DNA of 64,000 bases from Pantoea rwandensis (GTDB lineage: Bacteria > Pseudomonadota > Gammaproteobacteria > Enterobacterales > Enterobacteriaceae). Below are positions 36,869-46,648 of this stretch, in pieces (the first letter of the stretch is position 1; each line of letters opens with the position of its first letter). Below the pieces are notes generated by a model. The model was not told the DNA's origin, made no database searches, and worked only from the letters and a program-made list of their open reading frames with translations. The stretch spans positions 372,001 through 436,000 of the forward strand of contig NZ_MLFR01000001.1 of NCBI RefSeq assembly GCF_002095475.1, written 5' to 3'. Both the position numbers and the translations under genes were made by a program.

Positions 36869-39780
36869 TACAGCTCCTGTCGCTGGTTTTCAGCATCATA
36901 AAAGGGCAACTTCACCACTAACGCGGTGACTTCCCTGCCGCCTTCAGTGCGAATGGTAATGCTATCGCCTGGAGTTGCGCGATCTGCTGATGCATAGGAC
37001 ATGCCAATTATCGCGTTCAGCGTGGGGGAATATTCACAGGACGTGACATTGCCGGTGATCCGTTCGCCTTCTAAGACTAAATGACCTTCCAGCGGAAGCG
37101 GCGATGCAGCGGGCAGTGTGAAAGCCACCAGTTTACGCACCGGCGGATGAGCATCGAGAATATCGATGGCGCGACGGCCAATAAATTCCGGTTTGGCTCG
37201 ATTGACCGCCCAGCCCATGCTGATCTCCCCCGGATGGCTCATGCCGTCGGTATCCTGCCCGATAATCACGTGCCCTTTTTCCAGGCGCAACAAACGCTGA
37301 GCTTCCACGCCAAAGGGTTTGATTCCGTAAGCGGCCCCTGCTCGCATCAGCGCATCCCACAACGCCTGACCATAGCGGGTCGGCACATGGATCTCATAAC
37401 CCAGCTCGCCAACAAAGCCCACACGTAACAGGCGCGCGGGTATACCGGCCACCTTGCCTTCACGGCAGGCTAAATAGGGGAAGGCTTCGGCACTCAAGTC
37501 GAGCTCGTCACATAACTGGCTCAGCACCTGACGCGAGTTGGGTCCCGCCAGATTGACCGCCGCCCACGCAGAGGAGACGTTGGCGATATCCACATCCAGC
37601 CGCCAGCGTGTGTTCCACTGCAACATCGATTGATACACCCGCGCCACGCCACTGGTGGTGGCGGTGACATAGAAGTGGTTCTCCGCCAAACGGCAAGCCA
37701 CGCCATCGTCAATCACTACGCCCTGTTCATTGGTCATCAGCGCATAGCGCGTGCGTCCCACAGGCTGTTTGATAAAGGCAAACGTATAAAGACGGTTGAG
37801 GAACTCTGCGGCATCCGGGCCGCGCAGCTCAATACCGCCCAAGGTCGAAACGTCAATCAGTCCGACGTTATTACGCACATTGAGCGCCTCTGCCTGCACT
37901 GCTGTTTTTTTGTCGGAGGCAGGCACCGTTTGATACCAGCCAGGACGCAGCCAGTTGCCTGCTGGCATCATTTGCGCCTGCAAAGCCAGATGGCGTTGAT
38001 GTATGGCCGTGACGCGCCACGGATCAAAATGCCGGCCCGCCAGATGCGCCAGGCTTTCTGCACTGAATGGCGGGCGCGCGGTGGTGACGCCGGTTTCGCT
38101 CACGCTGCGTGCGGTGGCCTGTGCCACTAACCGCGCGGTCGGTAATGCCGAATGACGCCCTTGTGACGGCCCCATGCCGACGGTGGAAAAGCGCTTTACC
38201 AGTTGCACATCGCGATAGCCGTGTTTGGTGGCATTAATGATGTCGTTAATTTGCAGGTCTTCGTCAAAATCGACAAACTCTTTCCCTTTCGGATGAGCGA
38301 AGATTGGCCATGGATGATTAATACGCGGTTTTTCTCCCTGCTGTGGTGGCAACGCGCTGATATTGTGATTGATTCCCAACTGTTGCAGCACCATACGTCC
38401 GGCGTGGGTGCCATCCTGCACCACCTCCTCCAGCCCGTGCCAGCCGTTGATCGAACCGGCGGTGAACATGCCCGCAGGTAAATGGCTCAGCGTAAAACTG
38501 GCGCTGGCATCGTCATAGCTGAGTTTGCCACCTGCCTGACACGGCAGTTGCCAGGCAGGCATATACCCCGCAGACATGCAGAGCAAATCGCATTCAATAA
38601 CTTTACCGTTCGGTGCCACTTTCCCCTGACCGATAATGCTGCGCACCTCCACCGAAGAGACGCGCCCAGTGCGGTCAGCAAAGGCTTCATAAACTGCGCT
38701 ATTAGCTATCAGTTCTATGCCCGCATGTTGCAACGGTTGCGTCATCGCCCCATCCGGCAGTTGGCTGCGCAGGTCGACAATTGCGGCGACTTTAACACCT
38801 TGCTCATATAACGTCAGTGCTGCCAAATACGCATCGTCATTGCCGGTCAGTAATACAGCTCGCTGACCCGGTTTCACACCGTAATGCTGCATCAAACGCT
38901 GGGCAGCACTGGTTAACATCACACCTGGCAGGTCGTTATTGCGGAAAATCACCGGCTGGTCGTAGGCACCCGCAGCGATAACACAGCTGGTTGCACGTAC
39001 TTTGTACATGCGCTGCCCCTGAATCACCGGTAAATAGTGATCTTTAAACCAACCATTGCAGGTCGCATTAAGCAGTACGCGAATGTTCGGGTGCGTTTCC
39101 ACGCGGCTGGTTAAAAACTGCAACACCTGTTCAGTCTGTTGCGCCTCGGCGGCCATCCTTGCCCAACTCAGTGCGCCACCGAGTAGCGGAAGTTGCTCAA
39201 CTACCATCACCTGCGCACCGCTGTCCGCGGCGGTCAGCGCAGCCTGTAATCCTGCCGGGCCACCGCCGACCACTAGCACGTCACAAAACAGATACGCCTT
39301 GTCGTAATACGCTTCTTCGATGTTGAGATTCAATACGCCCAGACCAGCTTTACGGCGAATCAGCGGTTCCCAGCGTTTCCACATGCCCTTGGGTTTGTAG
39401 AACGCGCGATAGTAAAAGCCCACTGGCATAAAGCGTGAAAACAGCTGCATTTTGGCGTCGCGATCGTTATCCAGCGATCCGTTGTAGTTCTGACCGGTGA
39501 CGGTGAGTCCCTGGGTTATTGGTTGCACATCGGCCAGCACATTGGGTTCATCCGGCAACTGCACCAGCGTATTGGCATCCTGACCAAACATGCTGAGTAC
39601 ACCGCGTGGACGATGGTATTTGAAGGAACGCGACAAAAGTTGACGCCCGCTGGCAATCACCGCGCTGGCAATCGAATCACCGGCAAAACCGCTCACCGGC
39701 TCACCTTCAAAAGTGAATTGTAGCGGTTGTCGCCGATCGATCAGGCGCCCCATGGGAGCCGCCAAGCGTTTCTGACTCAT
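36868..39780 (-). CDS. soxA: Sarcosine oxidase-type alpha subunit (SoxA / MgdC)
   Basis: 970-residue alpha subunit. An N-terminal 2Fe-2S-like region (about 15-100, without cluster cysteines) leads to a dinucleotide-binding oxidoreductase core with LVVGGGPAGLQAALTAAD at about 169-186, and a C-terminal aminomethyltransferase (GcvT-like) domain from about 610 that binds tetrahydrofolate. The NAD site and the folate domain let the complex pass the methyl-derived carbon to tetrahydrofolate as 5,10-methylene-THF. It overlaps soxD by 4 bp and soxG by 1 bp. The substrate may be sarcosine or N-methylglutamate; see the cluster finding. Confidence 0.93.
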   Translation of the reverse strand: MSQKRLAAPMGRLIDRRQPLQFTFEGEPVSGFAGDSIASAVIASGRQLLSRSFKYHRPRGVLSMFGQDANTLVQLPDEPNVLADVQPITQGLTVTGQNYNGSLDNDRDAKMQLFSRFMPVGFYYRAFYKPKGMWKRWEPLIRRKAGLGVLNLNIEEAYYDKAYLFCDVLVVGGGPAGLQAALTAADSGAQVMVVEQLPLLGGALSWARMAAEAQQTEQVLQFLTSRVETHPNIRVLLNATCNGWFKDHYLPVIQGQRMYKVRATSCVIAAGAYDQPVIFRNNDLPGVMLTSAAQRLMQHYGVKPGQRAVLLTGNDDAYLAALTLYEQGVKVAAIVDLRSQLPDGAMTQPLQHAGIELIANSAVYEAFADRTGRVSSVEVRSIIGQGKVAPNGKVIECDLLCMSAGYMPAWQLPCQAGGKLSYDDASASFTLSHLPAGMFTAGSINGWHGLEEVVQDGTHAGRMVLQQLGINHNISALPPQQGEKPRINHPWPIFAHPKGKEFVDFDEDLQINDIINATKHGYRDVQLVKRFSTVGMGPSQGRHSALPTARLVAQATARSVSETGVTTARPPFSAESLAHLAGRHFDPWRVTAIHQRHLALQAQMMPAGNWLRPGWYQTVPASDKKTAVQAEALNVRNNVGLIDVSTLGGIELRGPDAAEFLNRLYTFAFIKQPVGRTRYALMTNEQGVVIDDGVACRLAENHFYVTATTSGVARVYQSMLQWNTRWRLDVDIANVSSAWAAVNLAGPNSRQVLSQLCDELDLSAEAFPYLACREGKVAGIPARLLRVGFVGELGYEIHVPTRYGQALWDALMRAGAAYGIKPFGVEAQRLLRLEKGHVIIGQDTDGMSHPGEISMGWAVNRAKPEFIGRRAIDILDAHPPVRKLVAFTLPAASPLPLEGHLVLEGERITGNVTSCEYSPTLNAIIGMSYASADRATPGDSITIRTEGGREVTALVVKLPFYDAENQRQEL

Positions 39781-40094
39781 GATGTCACCTCCATGGCTGC
39801 GCTGATGCTGGCGGGTAACGCGCTGCTGTGAGGATTGGGAAACACTTCGCTGGCGTCAAAGGTACGGATCACTTCATCGGATAGTGTATTGCGCTGTGCA
39901 AGGAACCAGTAACTCGACGGCGTGTGGAACCACCATTCGGTCACCACACCAGCCTGGTTGTCTTCATAAAACACGTAATCCGCCCATTCACGATCGCTAC
40001 AGCTCAGCTGGTCTGGCACGGTTTTCAACTCGCCACCGTAGGCGAATTCAGTGATATTGCGCGGCCCGTTAAGCGGGCAATGCATAATTTTCAT
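39777..40094 (-). CDS. soxD: Sarcosine oxidase-type delta subunit, zinc-site variant (SoxD / MgdB)
   Basis: 105-residue delta subunit. In classical SoxD a zinc ion is held by a CxxC pair near the N-terminus and by a later HxxxC. Here the first motif reads CPLNGPRN (Cys6 kept, the second cysteine replaced by Asn9) and the later one reads FHTPSSYWF (His56 kept, Cys replaced by Ser). Two of four ligands are gone. Remaining sequence, such as EFAYGGE and WADYVFYEDNQAG, is intact, so this is not decay. It is 11 bp from soxB and overlaps soxA by 4 bp. Confidence 0.85.
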   Translation of the reverse strand: MKIMHCPLNGPRNITEFAYGGELKTVPDQLSCSDREWADYVFYEDNQAGVVTEWWFHTPSSYWFLAQRNTLSDEVIRTFDASEVFPNPHSSALPASISAAMEVTS

Positions 40095-40105
40095 CTGGCT
40101 TTCCT

Positions 40106-41347
40106 TTAGTGGCTGGCCGCCGTAGCGCCCATTTCATTAACCTGCTGGAAGCGTGCAAAACGCTCCAGCTTAAACGGGGCGATCAGTTCCGGCGTTTTAC
40201 CGCCGCTGGCGACTAACTCCGCCATGGTTTTGCCGCAAATTGGCGTGGCTTTGAAGCCCCACGTGCCCCATCCAGCATCGAGGTAGTAATTCTTGACCGG
40301 GCTTTCGCCCATGATTGGGCTGTAATCGGGTGTCATGTCGGTGATCCCCGCCCACTGACGCATCAAGCGCGCTTTCGCCAGGAACGGGAACATCTCAATA
40401 CCGTGAGCGATCAGACTTTCTTTCAAATCCAACGTTGACCGGGTGTTGTAGAGCGGATAAGGATCAGAACCCCCACCGAACACCACTTCGCCACGGCTGG
40501 TTTGCTGCACGTAACAGTGCAAGGCCGACGAACTGACCAGCGGATCAAGAAACGGTTTCACCGGCTGCGTCACCATGGCCTGCAAGGGATACGACACCAC
40601 CGGTAAGCGAAAACCGGCTTTTTGTGCCAGTAGCGAGCTGTGCCCCGCCACGGCCTGCACCGCACAGCCGCAGCCCACGGTGCCGCGGTTGGTTTTCACC
40701 GCTGTAATGCGTCCCTCGGTGATCACCAAATCTTCCACCTCGGTCATTTGATGAATTTCCACACCGCGCTTTGCTGCCTCTTTGGCATAGCCCCAGGCCA
40801 CCGCATCGTGGCGCGCGGTGGCGCCATCAATATGCCAGAGCCCAGCCAGCACCGGCAGATTGCCGGGATCGAGGTTAAGGGTGGGTACCAGCTCTTTGAT
40901 CTGCTGACGATCAATCATCTCGGTGCGACCACCAAAGTGCTTATTGACCTCAGCACGCTGTCTGAAGGCGCGTACCGTGCTGTCGGTGTGCGCCAGCGTC
41001 AGCTGTCCGCGTTCGGAATACATGATGTTGAAGTCAAATTCGTTCGACAGATTCTGGAACAGCTTCACCGACTCGCTGTAAAAACGCACGCCTTCAGAGG
41101 TGAGATAGTTAGAGCGGATCACTGCGGTATTTCGCGCCGTATTACCCCCTGCCAGATAGCCTTTTTCCAGCACGGCCACATTGGTGATACCGTGGTATTT
41201 CGCCAGATAATAGGCAATGGCTAAGCCATGGCCGCCCCCGCCGATGATCACCACGTCATAATGTTTTTTCAGTTCACGCGGTGCGGGGATATCCACTTCT
41301 GCCGGATATTCTGACGACAGCCCGTATTTCAATAACGCTAATGGCAT
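40106..41347 (-). CDS. soxB: Sarcosine oxidase-type beta subunit (SoxB / MgdA)
   Basis: 413-residue flavoprotein of the D-amino-acid-oxidase family. FAD-binding motif DVVIIGGGGHGLAIAYYLA at residues 31-49. His180 in TARHDAVAWGYA matches the histidine that carries covalent FMN in heterotetrameric sarcosine oxidase. AAGGAGA precedes the ATG. This subunit holds the site where the N-methyl amine is oxidised. First sox gene of the operon, 11 bp after folD. Confidence 0.93.
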   Translation of the reverse strand: MPLALLKYGLSSEYPAEVDIPAPRELKKHYDVVIIGGGGHGLAIAYYLAKYHGITNVAVLEKGYLAGGNTARNTAVIRSNYLTSEGVRFYSESVKLFQNLSNEFDFNIMYSERGQLTLAHTDSTVRAFRQRAEVNKHFGGRTEMIDRQQIKELVPTLNLDPGNLPVLAGLWHIDGATARHDAVAWGYAKEAAKRGVEIHQMTEVEDLVITEGRITAVKTNRGTVGCGCAVQAVAGHSSLLAQKAGFRLPVVSYPLQAMVTQPVKPFLDPLVSSSALHCYVQQTSRGEVVFGGGSDPYPLYNTRSTLDLKESLIAHGIEMFPFLAKARLMRQWAGITDMTPDYSPIMGESPVKNYYLDAGWGTWGFKATPICGKTMAELVASGGKTPELIAPFKLERFARFQQVNEMGATAASH

Positions 41348-41358
41348 CTTCGCTCTCC

Positions 41359-42258
41359 TTAACCCGCCGCTTGCTGAAGTTGCAACTCAGCCGCCAGCAC
41401 GGTGTTTTGCATCAGACAAGCGATAGTCATTGGGCCGACACCGCCGGGTACAGGGGTGATCGCTTTTGCCACCAGGCTCACGCTGTCGTAATCCACATCC
41501 CCCACCAGTCGGCTGCTGCCGTCTGCACGGGTTATGCGGTTAATGCCGACATCAATCACCAGCGCGCCGGGTTTTACCCAGCTGGCATCAATCATCTGTG
41601 GCTGGCCTACAGCCGCAATCAGGATGTCTGCCTGACGCGCCAGTTGCGCGGCATCCCGGCTGCGCGAATGCAGCGTGGTGACCGAACAGTGTGCATGCAG
41701 CAGCAAACTGGCCATCGGTTTACCCACAATGTTGGAGCGACCAATCACCACTGCGTGTTTACCGCTCAGATCGCCGCCGTACTCCTGCAACAGCAGCAGG
41801 CACCCCAGCGGCGTACACGGTGTGATCACCCGTTGGCCTTGAACCAAGCCGCCGGCATTTTGCGGATGAAAACCATCCACATCTTTCACTGGTGAAATGG
41901 CCCGTACAATCGCGGCTTCATTAATCTGCGGTGGCAACGGCAGCTGCACTAATATGCCGTGTACCGTGGGATCATTATTTAATTCGGCAATGGTAGCGAG
42001 TAGGCGCGCTTCCGTTAGTTGTGCATCAAAACGTAACTCAATCGATTTGATACCGACTTGTTCGGCGGTACGTAATTTATTACGCACATAAACCTGGCTA
42101 GCGGCATCATCCCCCACCAGCACCACCGCTAAACAAGGCCTTATGCCCTGCTGTTTTAACTGGCTTACTTCTTGGGCGGTGTTTTCCAGTAATTTGGCCG
42201 CACTTTTTTTGCCATCGATATTGATGGCTATCGGTTGCGAGGTCAGAGTGGTTGTCAT
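41359..42258 (-). CDS. folD: FolD: methylene-THF dehydrogenase / methenyl-THF cyclohydrolase
   Basis: 299-residue bifunctional folate enzyme turning 5,10-methylene-THF into 10-formyl-THF with NADP. Recognisable motifs are the catalytic YVRNK region ([12 protein letters not shown]), [19 protein letters not shown] and [10 protein letters not shown]. It is probably a second, pathway-linked folD besides the housekeeping copy. It sits between purU and soxB in one operon and would process the methylene-THF made by SoxA. Confidence 0.93.
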   Translation of the reverse strand: MTTTLTSQPIAINIDGKKSAAKLLENTAQEVSQLKQQGIRPCLAVVLVGDDAASQVYVRNKLRTAEQVGIKSIELRFDAQLTEARLLATIAELNNDPTVHGILVQLPLPPQINEAAIVRAISPVKDVDGFHPQNAGGLVQGQRVITPCTPLGCLLLLQEYGGDLSGKHAVVIGRSNIVGKPMASLLLHAHCSVTTLHSRSRDAAQLARQADILIAAVGQPQMIDASWVKPGALVIDVGINRITRADGSSRLVGDVDYDSVSLVAKAITPVPGGVGPMTIACLMQNTVLAAELQLQQAAG

Positions 42259-43127
42259 CAGAAAATCACCGTTTTATTTTCGTCGAGGAAGACACGATGT
42301 TCAGTGTGATATTTCACCGCACGCGCCAGCGCAATGGTTTCAGTATTTCGTCCTACCACGATCAGGTCATTGGGACGATGTGTGTGATTTACACGTTGCA
42401 CTTCTTGATCGATAATCGGTCCTTCATCTAAATCAGAAGTCACATAATGCGCCGTGGCCCCAATCAGTTTTACGCCACGCTCATAGGCCTGATGATAAGG
42501 CATCGCCCCCTTGAAACCGGGCAGGAACGAGTGATGAATATTGATGGCCCGGCCCGCCAGTTGTTTACACAGGTTATCCGAGAGAATCTGCATATAACGC
42601 GCTAACACCACCAGTTCTGTTTGCGTTTCCTGCACGATTTTTATCAGCTCGGCTTCTTGCTGTGCCTTGTTTTCTTTGTTCACCGGCAGGTAAATAAAGC
42701 GGATACCTTCTCGCTCTGCCATGGGCCGCAAATCCAAATGATTGGAGACAATGGCGGTGATGTTAATATTCAGTTCGCCCTTATTACGTCGATAGAGCAG
42801 ATCAGTCAGACAATGGTCAAACTTACTCACCATCAGCAACACTCGCATCGGCTCAGACGTATCGAAAATATCCCACTGCATGTTTAAACGCTCGGCTATC
42901 GCGGCGAAATCTTTTTTTAGCGTGACAATATCTGCGCTGAGGTTTTCATTAAAACGAAAGCGCGCACGCAGAAAGAAATGCCCCAGGTGCTCATCGTCAT
43001 ATTGTGACAACTCGCTGATGTAACATTGACTTTGACTCAGAAAACCCGTCACCGCGGCGATAATTCCCGAAGTCGCAGGACAGGTTGCAGTAATAATGAA
43101 ATCACGGACAGATGCAGACATAGCCAC
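42258..43127 (-). CDS. purU: Formyltetrahydrofolate deformylase
   Basis: 289-residue PurU: N-terminal ACT domain (about 10-85, [19 protein letters not shown]) and C-terminal formyl-transferase-type hydrolase domain with [17 protein letters not shown] and the catalytic Asp in [11 protein letters not shown]. Cleaves 10-formyl-THF to formate and THF. Overlaps folD by one base. As the first gene of the purU-folD-soxBDAG operon it frees THF for another oxidation cycle. Confidence 0.93.
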   Translation of the reverse strand: MAMSASVRDFIITATCPATSGIIAAVTGFLSQSQCYISELSQYDDEHLGHFFLRARFRFNENLSADIVTLKKDFAAIAERLNMQWDIFDTSEPMRVLLMVSKFDHCLTDLLYRRNKGELNINITAIVSNHLDLRPMAEREGIRFIYLPVNKENKAQQEAELIKIVQETQTELVVLARYMQILSDNLCKQLAGRAINIHHSFLPGFKGAMPYHQAYERGVKLIGATAHYVTSDLDEGPIIDQEVQRVNHTHRPNDLIVVGRNTETIALARAVKYHTEHRVFLDENKTVIF

Positions 43128-43294
43128 TCCACACAGGTGAATGAATTAATTGATGAGTGAATGAATATCAGCTTTATGACAACCAAAAAGCCATATTGCG
43201 ATTCTTATTTAACACAATTAATTCATCTCGCACTGCTTGTCTAGCGACATTTTATAAATCACTCAAATTCATTCATTGCTCATTAATTATTGAT

Positions 43295-43316
43295 ATATGA
43301 ATCTTGATTTTCATAT
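43295..43316. promoter_or_regulatory. Inverted repeat, candidate operator
   Basis: ATATGAA and TTCATAT separated by 8 bp, about 170 bp from purU and 350 bp from glnT. The size fits a dimeric regulator such as the IclR or XRE protein encoded at the operon's end. Confidence 0.4.
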
Positions 43317-43391
43317 TTGAATAATTAGTTGGATTTTATTTGCCGGTGAAGAGCCGCATTTAAATCACGATAGTTAAGTGCCATGACCAAG

Positions 43392-43404
43392 CCCCAAATT
43401 GGGG
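43392..43404. promoter_or_regulatory. CCCCAA-A-TTGGGG palindrome, candidate operator
   Basis: Perfect 6-bp arms around one central base in an otherwise AT-rich region. Distance to the sigma-54 promoter is about 150 bp, suited to an enhancer-type or repressor site. Confidence 0.4.
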
Positions 43405-43556
43405 AGATTTACCCCGACAAATATTCATTGCTGATGACGGCTGTTAACGAATTGAGGCTGTCGCCCTAAGCAATCCATTCAAACTTATAGATTAAATTAA
43501 CGTAATGAATTGAAAAAATTGAACATTATACTTTTCATCCAACAACCCAATCATTC

Positions 43557-43572
43557 TGGCACGGCTCCTGCA
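43557..43572 (+). promoter_or_regulatory. Sigma-54 (-24/-12) promoter for glnT
   Basis: TGGCACGGCTCCTGCA: the GG and GC dinucleotides are exactly 10 bp apart, and it matches the consensus TGGCACG-N4-TTGCW at all but one position. It lies about 95 bp before the glnT start, placing transcription start near 43583. It implies nitrogen control through RpoN and an enhancer-binding protein such as NtrC. Confidence 0.8.
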
Positions 43573-43667
43573 TTTTCCTGACAGTGAAAAAATATTCCTC
43601 ACGAGAATACAACACGGCCCACGCACTCAAGCAGCGTGCTCCATTTCATCGCGGTTAAGAGGTAGTT

Positions 43668-45002
43668 ATGTCACCTGAACAGGCCAGGCAGTTTTTGCAG
43701 GACAACAACGTGCGTTATCTGCTCGCACAGTTCGTTGATATTCACGGCGCGGCCAAAACCAAATCGGTGCCGGTTAAGTGCTTGATGGATGTGGTGGAAA
43801 AAGGCGCGGGCTTTGCCGGTTTCGCCATTTCAGGCATGGGTATGGAGCCGCAAGGACCCGATTTCTGCGCACGTGGCGATCTCAGCACCTTGTCACTGGT
43901 GCCATGGCAGCCGGGCTATGCCCGTATTGCCTGCAACGGTTACGTCAATAAGCAACCGCACCCTTATGACAGCCGTGTGGTATTGATGAAACAGGTTGAG
44001 CGGCTGGCTGAAAAAGGCTGGACGCTCAATAGCGGCCTGGAGCCGGAATTCTCTCTGTTCACGCGCGGCGAAAATGGCACCCTGCTGCCTGCCGATAGCA
44101 GCGATACGCTGGCAAAACCCTGCTACGACTATAAAGGCTTGTCCCGCGTGCGCCCGTTCCTGGAAAAACTCACCGAGTCGCTGCAGGAAGTCGGTTTTGA
44201 TGTCTACCAAATCGACCATGAAGACGCCAATGGCCAGTTCGAAATTAATTATACCTACAGCGATGCACTCACTTCCGCCGATCGTTTCACCTTTGTGCGC
44301 ATGGCAGCGGCAGAAATTGCCCATGACCAAGGTTTGTTGTGCTCATTTATGCCGAAACCCTTCGCCGACCGCCCCGGTAACGGTATGCATTTCCATCTGT
44401 CGATGGCCGATCGTGACGGCAATAACATCTTCCATGATGCCAGCGATCCACAAGGGCTGGGCTTGTCGAAAATGGCCTATCACTTTATGGCAGGCATGCT
44501 GCATCACGCCAAAGCCCTGTGCGCTTTTGCCGCGCCCACCGTCAACTCTTACAAACGCTTAACCAGTGGCGGTTCTGCCACGGGCGCAACCTGGGCGCCG
44601 GTGTTTATTACCTACGGTGACAACAACCGATCCGCCATGGTGCGAATCCCTTATGGCCGCCTTGAGCTGCGCCTGCCTGACACCGGCGCAAATCCTTACC
44701 TGGTGCATGCGGCCATTATCGCTGCTGGACTGGACGGTGTGGCGCGTCAACTTGAACCCGGCAAAGCGCAGAACGGCAATTTGTATGCCCTTTCTGCACA
44801 GGATTGCCAACGAGAAGGCATTGAACTGCTGCCGCAAAACCTGAAAGAAGCGCTCGATGAACTCGCAGCGGACGCGATCTTGCGTGAGTGCATGGGCGCG
44901 GAGATTGTTGACGAGTTCATTAAGGTTAAGCGCCAGGAGTGGCACGAATATCACCGTCATGTCAGCGAGTGGGAAACCCGTCGCTACCTCGAATTCTTTT
45001 AA
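43668..45002 (+). CDS. glnT: Glutamine synthetase-family ligase, GlnT / gamma-glutamylmethylamide synthetase type
   Basis: 444-residue GS-family enzyme. Visible active-site blocks are EPEFSLF (metal/glutamate), [24 protein letters not shown] (ATP/glutamate), [10 protein letters not shown] and RLELRLPD. It follows rhizobial GlnT and methylotroph GmaS in length and in the HEDANGQFE and TVNSYKR stretches, and lacks the extra N-terminal region of PuuA. GmaS joins glutamate to methylamine; GlnT makes glutamine poorly. Context (MgsABC- and MgdABCD-like genes) favours methylamine as the amine, but residues alone do not prove it. Preceded by GAGG and the sigma-54 promoter. Confidence 0.82.
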   Translation: MSPEQARQFLQDNNVRYLLAQFVDIHGAAKTKSVPVKCLMDVVEKGAGFAGFAISGMGMEPQGPDFCARGDLSTLSLVPWQPGYARIACNGYVNKQPHPYDSRVVLMKQVERLAEKGWTLNSGLEPEFSLFTRGENGTLLPADSSDTLAKPCYDYKGLSRVRPFLEKLTESLQEVGFDVYQIDHEDANGQFEINYTYSDALTSADRFTFVRMAAAEIAHDQGLLCSFMPKPFADRPGNGMHFHLSMADRDGNNIFHDASDPQGLGLSKMAYHFMAGMLHHAKALCAFAAPTVNSYKRLTSGGSATGATWAPVFITYGDNNRSAMVRIPYGRLELRLPDTGANPYLVHAAIIAAGLDGVARQLEPGKAQNGNLYALSAQDCQREGIELLPQNLKEALDELAADAILRECMGAEIVDEFIKVKRQEWHEYHRHVSEWETRRYLEFF

Positions 45003-45030
45003 TGTAACCCTGCAAAGCAAAGGAAATTCT

Positions 45031-45951
45031 ATGTGTGGAATTGTCGGACTCTATTTTAAAAACGCGGCGATGGAGCAGCAGTTGGGCGATCTGTTCCGCC
45101 CAATGTTGATCTCGATGACCGAACGTGGCTGCGACAGCGCTGGCTTTGCCGTGTACGGCGACGAATACGATGCAGGTATCAAACTGACATTGCGCAGTGA
45201 TGATGCCAGCTTTAACTGGAACGGCTTGGCCGACCGCCTGGCGACCGACTTTGGCAAGGTTGATGAGTGGTTCCAGAACAACAGCGTCGCGGTGTTTAAG
45301 CTGCCCACCGATGAAGCCAGCGCACTAACGTGGTTGGCGCAGCATGCACCGGAAATTGATGTGATGAGCGCCGGACACAGTATCGAAATCCTTAAAGGTG
45401 TCGGTCTGCCGGCAGAAGTCGCCGATCACTTTAATCTCGGCAAGATGAAAGGTAGCCACGCAATTGGCCATACCCGTCTTGCCACTGAAAGTGCCGTGAC
45501 GATCCAAGGCAGCCATCCGTTCTCCACCGGTATGGATCTTTGCCTGGTGCACAACGGTTCTCTCTCTAACCACAATCGCCTGCGCGAAAAACTTAAGCGC
45601 ACCGGGATTCAGTTTAAAACAGAGAACGATTCCGAAGTGGCTGCGGGCTATCTCGCGTGGCGCCTGGCGCAAGGGGATTCATTGCAAGTGGCGCTGGAGA
45701 ACGCGCTTAAAGATCTCGATGGCTTCTTTACCTTCACCATCGGCACGCGTGATGGCTTTGCGGTGCTGCGCGATCCGATCGCCTGTAAACCAGCGGTGAT
45801 CGCAGAAACTGATGACTACGTGGCGATGGCCTCCGAATACCGTGCGCTGGCAAATTTGCCGGGCATCAAGGACGCCAAGGTGTGGGAGCCGGAACCGGCA
45901 AAACTTTACGTGTGGGAGCGCAACAGCACCCAGACCGCAGGAGCAGTGTGA
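45031..45951 (+). CDS. glxB: Class II glutamine amidotransferase subunit (GlxB / MgsA)
   Basis: 306-residue N-terminal nucleophile amidotransferase domain beginning MCGIVGLYF, so Cys2 becomes the N-terminal catalytic cysteine after Met removal. RGCDSAGFA and HTRLATES, LVHNGSLSNH and TENDSEVAA match the GltB/PurF-type glutaminase fold. The AAGGAAA site sets the start at 45031. It corresponds to the glutaminase domain of glutamate synthase as a separate protein, as in glxBCD of rhizobia or mgsABC of methylotrophs, where it accepts gamma-glutamylmethylamide. Confidence 0.85.
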   Translation: MCGIVGLYFKNAAMEQQLGDLFRPMLISMTERGCDSAGFAVYGDEYDAGIKLTLRSDDASFNWNGLADRLATDFGKVDEWFQNNSVAVFKLPTDEASALTWLAQHAPEIDVMSAGHSIEILKGVGLPAEVADHFNLGKMKGSHAIGHTRLATESAVTIQGSHPFSTGMDLCLVHNGSLSNHNRLREKLKRTGIQFKTENDSEVAAGYLAWRLAQGDSLQVALENALKDLDGFFTFTIGTRDGFAVLRDPIACKPAVIAETDDYVAMASEYRALANLPGIKDAKVWEPEPAKLYVWERNSTQTAGAV

Positions 45952-45953
45952 AT

Positions 45954-46634
45954 ATGAAAACTTACGACTTAAGTCACGGCGTGCGCGAACTGAATCAGGC
46001 ATTGCACGATGCCAACCTGACTAAAGAGATCAAAAGCTGGCAGGTAATTAATCCGGCCGGTGCGCACAACATCGCCTGCGGCGTGAATGATGAAGTGGAT
46101 ATCACCATTGACGGTCATGCCGGTTATTACTGCGCGGGAATGAACCAGAAAGCGGCGATTACCGTGCAGGGTAACGTTGGGGTCGGCGTAGCGGAAAATA
46201 TGATGTCCGGTTCAGTACGCGTAAAAGGTGATGCCTCGCAATCTGCGGGCGCGACCGGCAACGGTGGTTTGTTGGTGATTGAAGGTAATGCGGCCGCTCG
46301 CTGCGGCATATCGATGAAAGGCATCAATATCGTGGTGAAAGGCGATATCGGCCCGATGAGCGCCTTTATGGCACAGGCCGGGTGTCTGGTGGTGTGCGGC
46401 AATGCCGGTGAAGCACTCGGCGATTCGCTGTATGAAGCACACATCTATGTGAAAGGCAGTGTCGCCTCATTAGGTGCAGATTGTGTGCAGAAAGAGATGC
46501 GCGCGGAACACATCGAAGAACTCGGTTTGCTCCTGCAACAAGCCGGCTTCGATGAGTCACCAACCGCCTTTACGCGCTACGGTTCGGCCCGTCAGCTTTA
46601 CAACTTCAAAGTGGATAACGCGTCAGCGTATTAA
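45954..46634 (+). CDS. glxC: GltB alpha-helix-like domain protein (GlxC / MgsB)
   Basis: 226-residue right-handed beta-helix (GXGXG) domain, as in the C-terminal part of GltB. Repeated short runs with the G-x-V/A pattern are visible (GHAGYYCAGMNQKAAITVQGNVG; VVKGDIGPMSAFMAQAG; VVCGNAGEALGD). It starts 2 bp after the glxB stop with an overlapping ribosome site, so the two are coupled. Structural partner between the glutaminase and FMN subunits. Confidence 0.87.
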   Translation: MKTYDLSHGVRELNQALHDANLTKEIKSWQVINPAGAHNIACGVNDEVDITIDGHAGYYCAGMNQKAAITVQGNVGVGVAENMMSGSVRVKGDASQSAGATGNGGLLVIEGNAAARCGISMKGINIVVKGDIGPMSAFMAQAGCLVVCGNAGEALGDSLYEAHIYVKGSVASLGADCVQKEMRAEHIEELGLLLQQAGFDESPTAFTRYGSARQLYNFKVDNASAY

Positions 46635-46648
46635 GAGTGGAGAACACC

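Larger units (their letters stand above)
43128..43667. other. Control region between the purU and glnT operons
   Basis: 540 bp between divergent operons, AT-rich. It contains many GAATGA-like direct repeats near 43136-43170 and 43262-43286, the inverted repeats at 43295-43316 and 43392-43404, and a sigma-54 promoter at 43557-43572 pointing to glnT. No coding frame of interest. I could not find a matching sigma-54 site toward purU or a clean NtrC site. Confidence 0.7.

Noticed and set aside
43370..43390. GTGCCA as a reverse sigma-54 promoter toward purU
   Set aside because: No GC/-12 element at the required distance on the minus strand.
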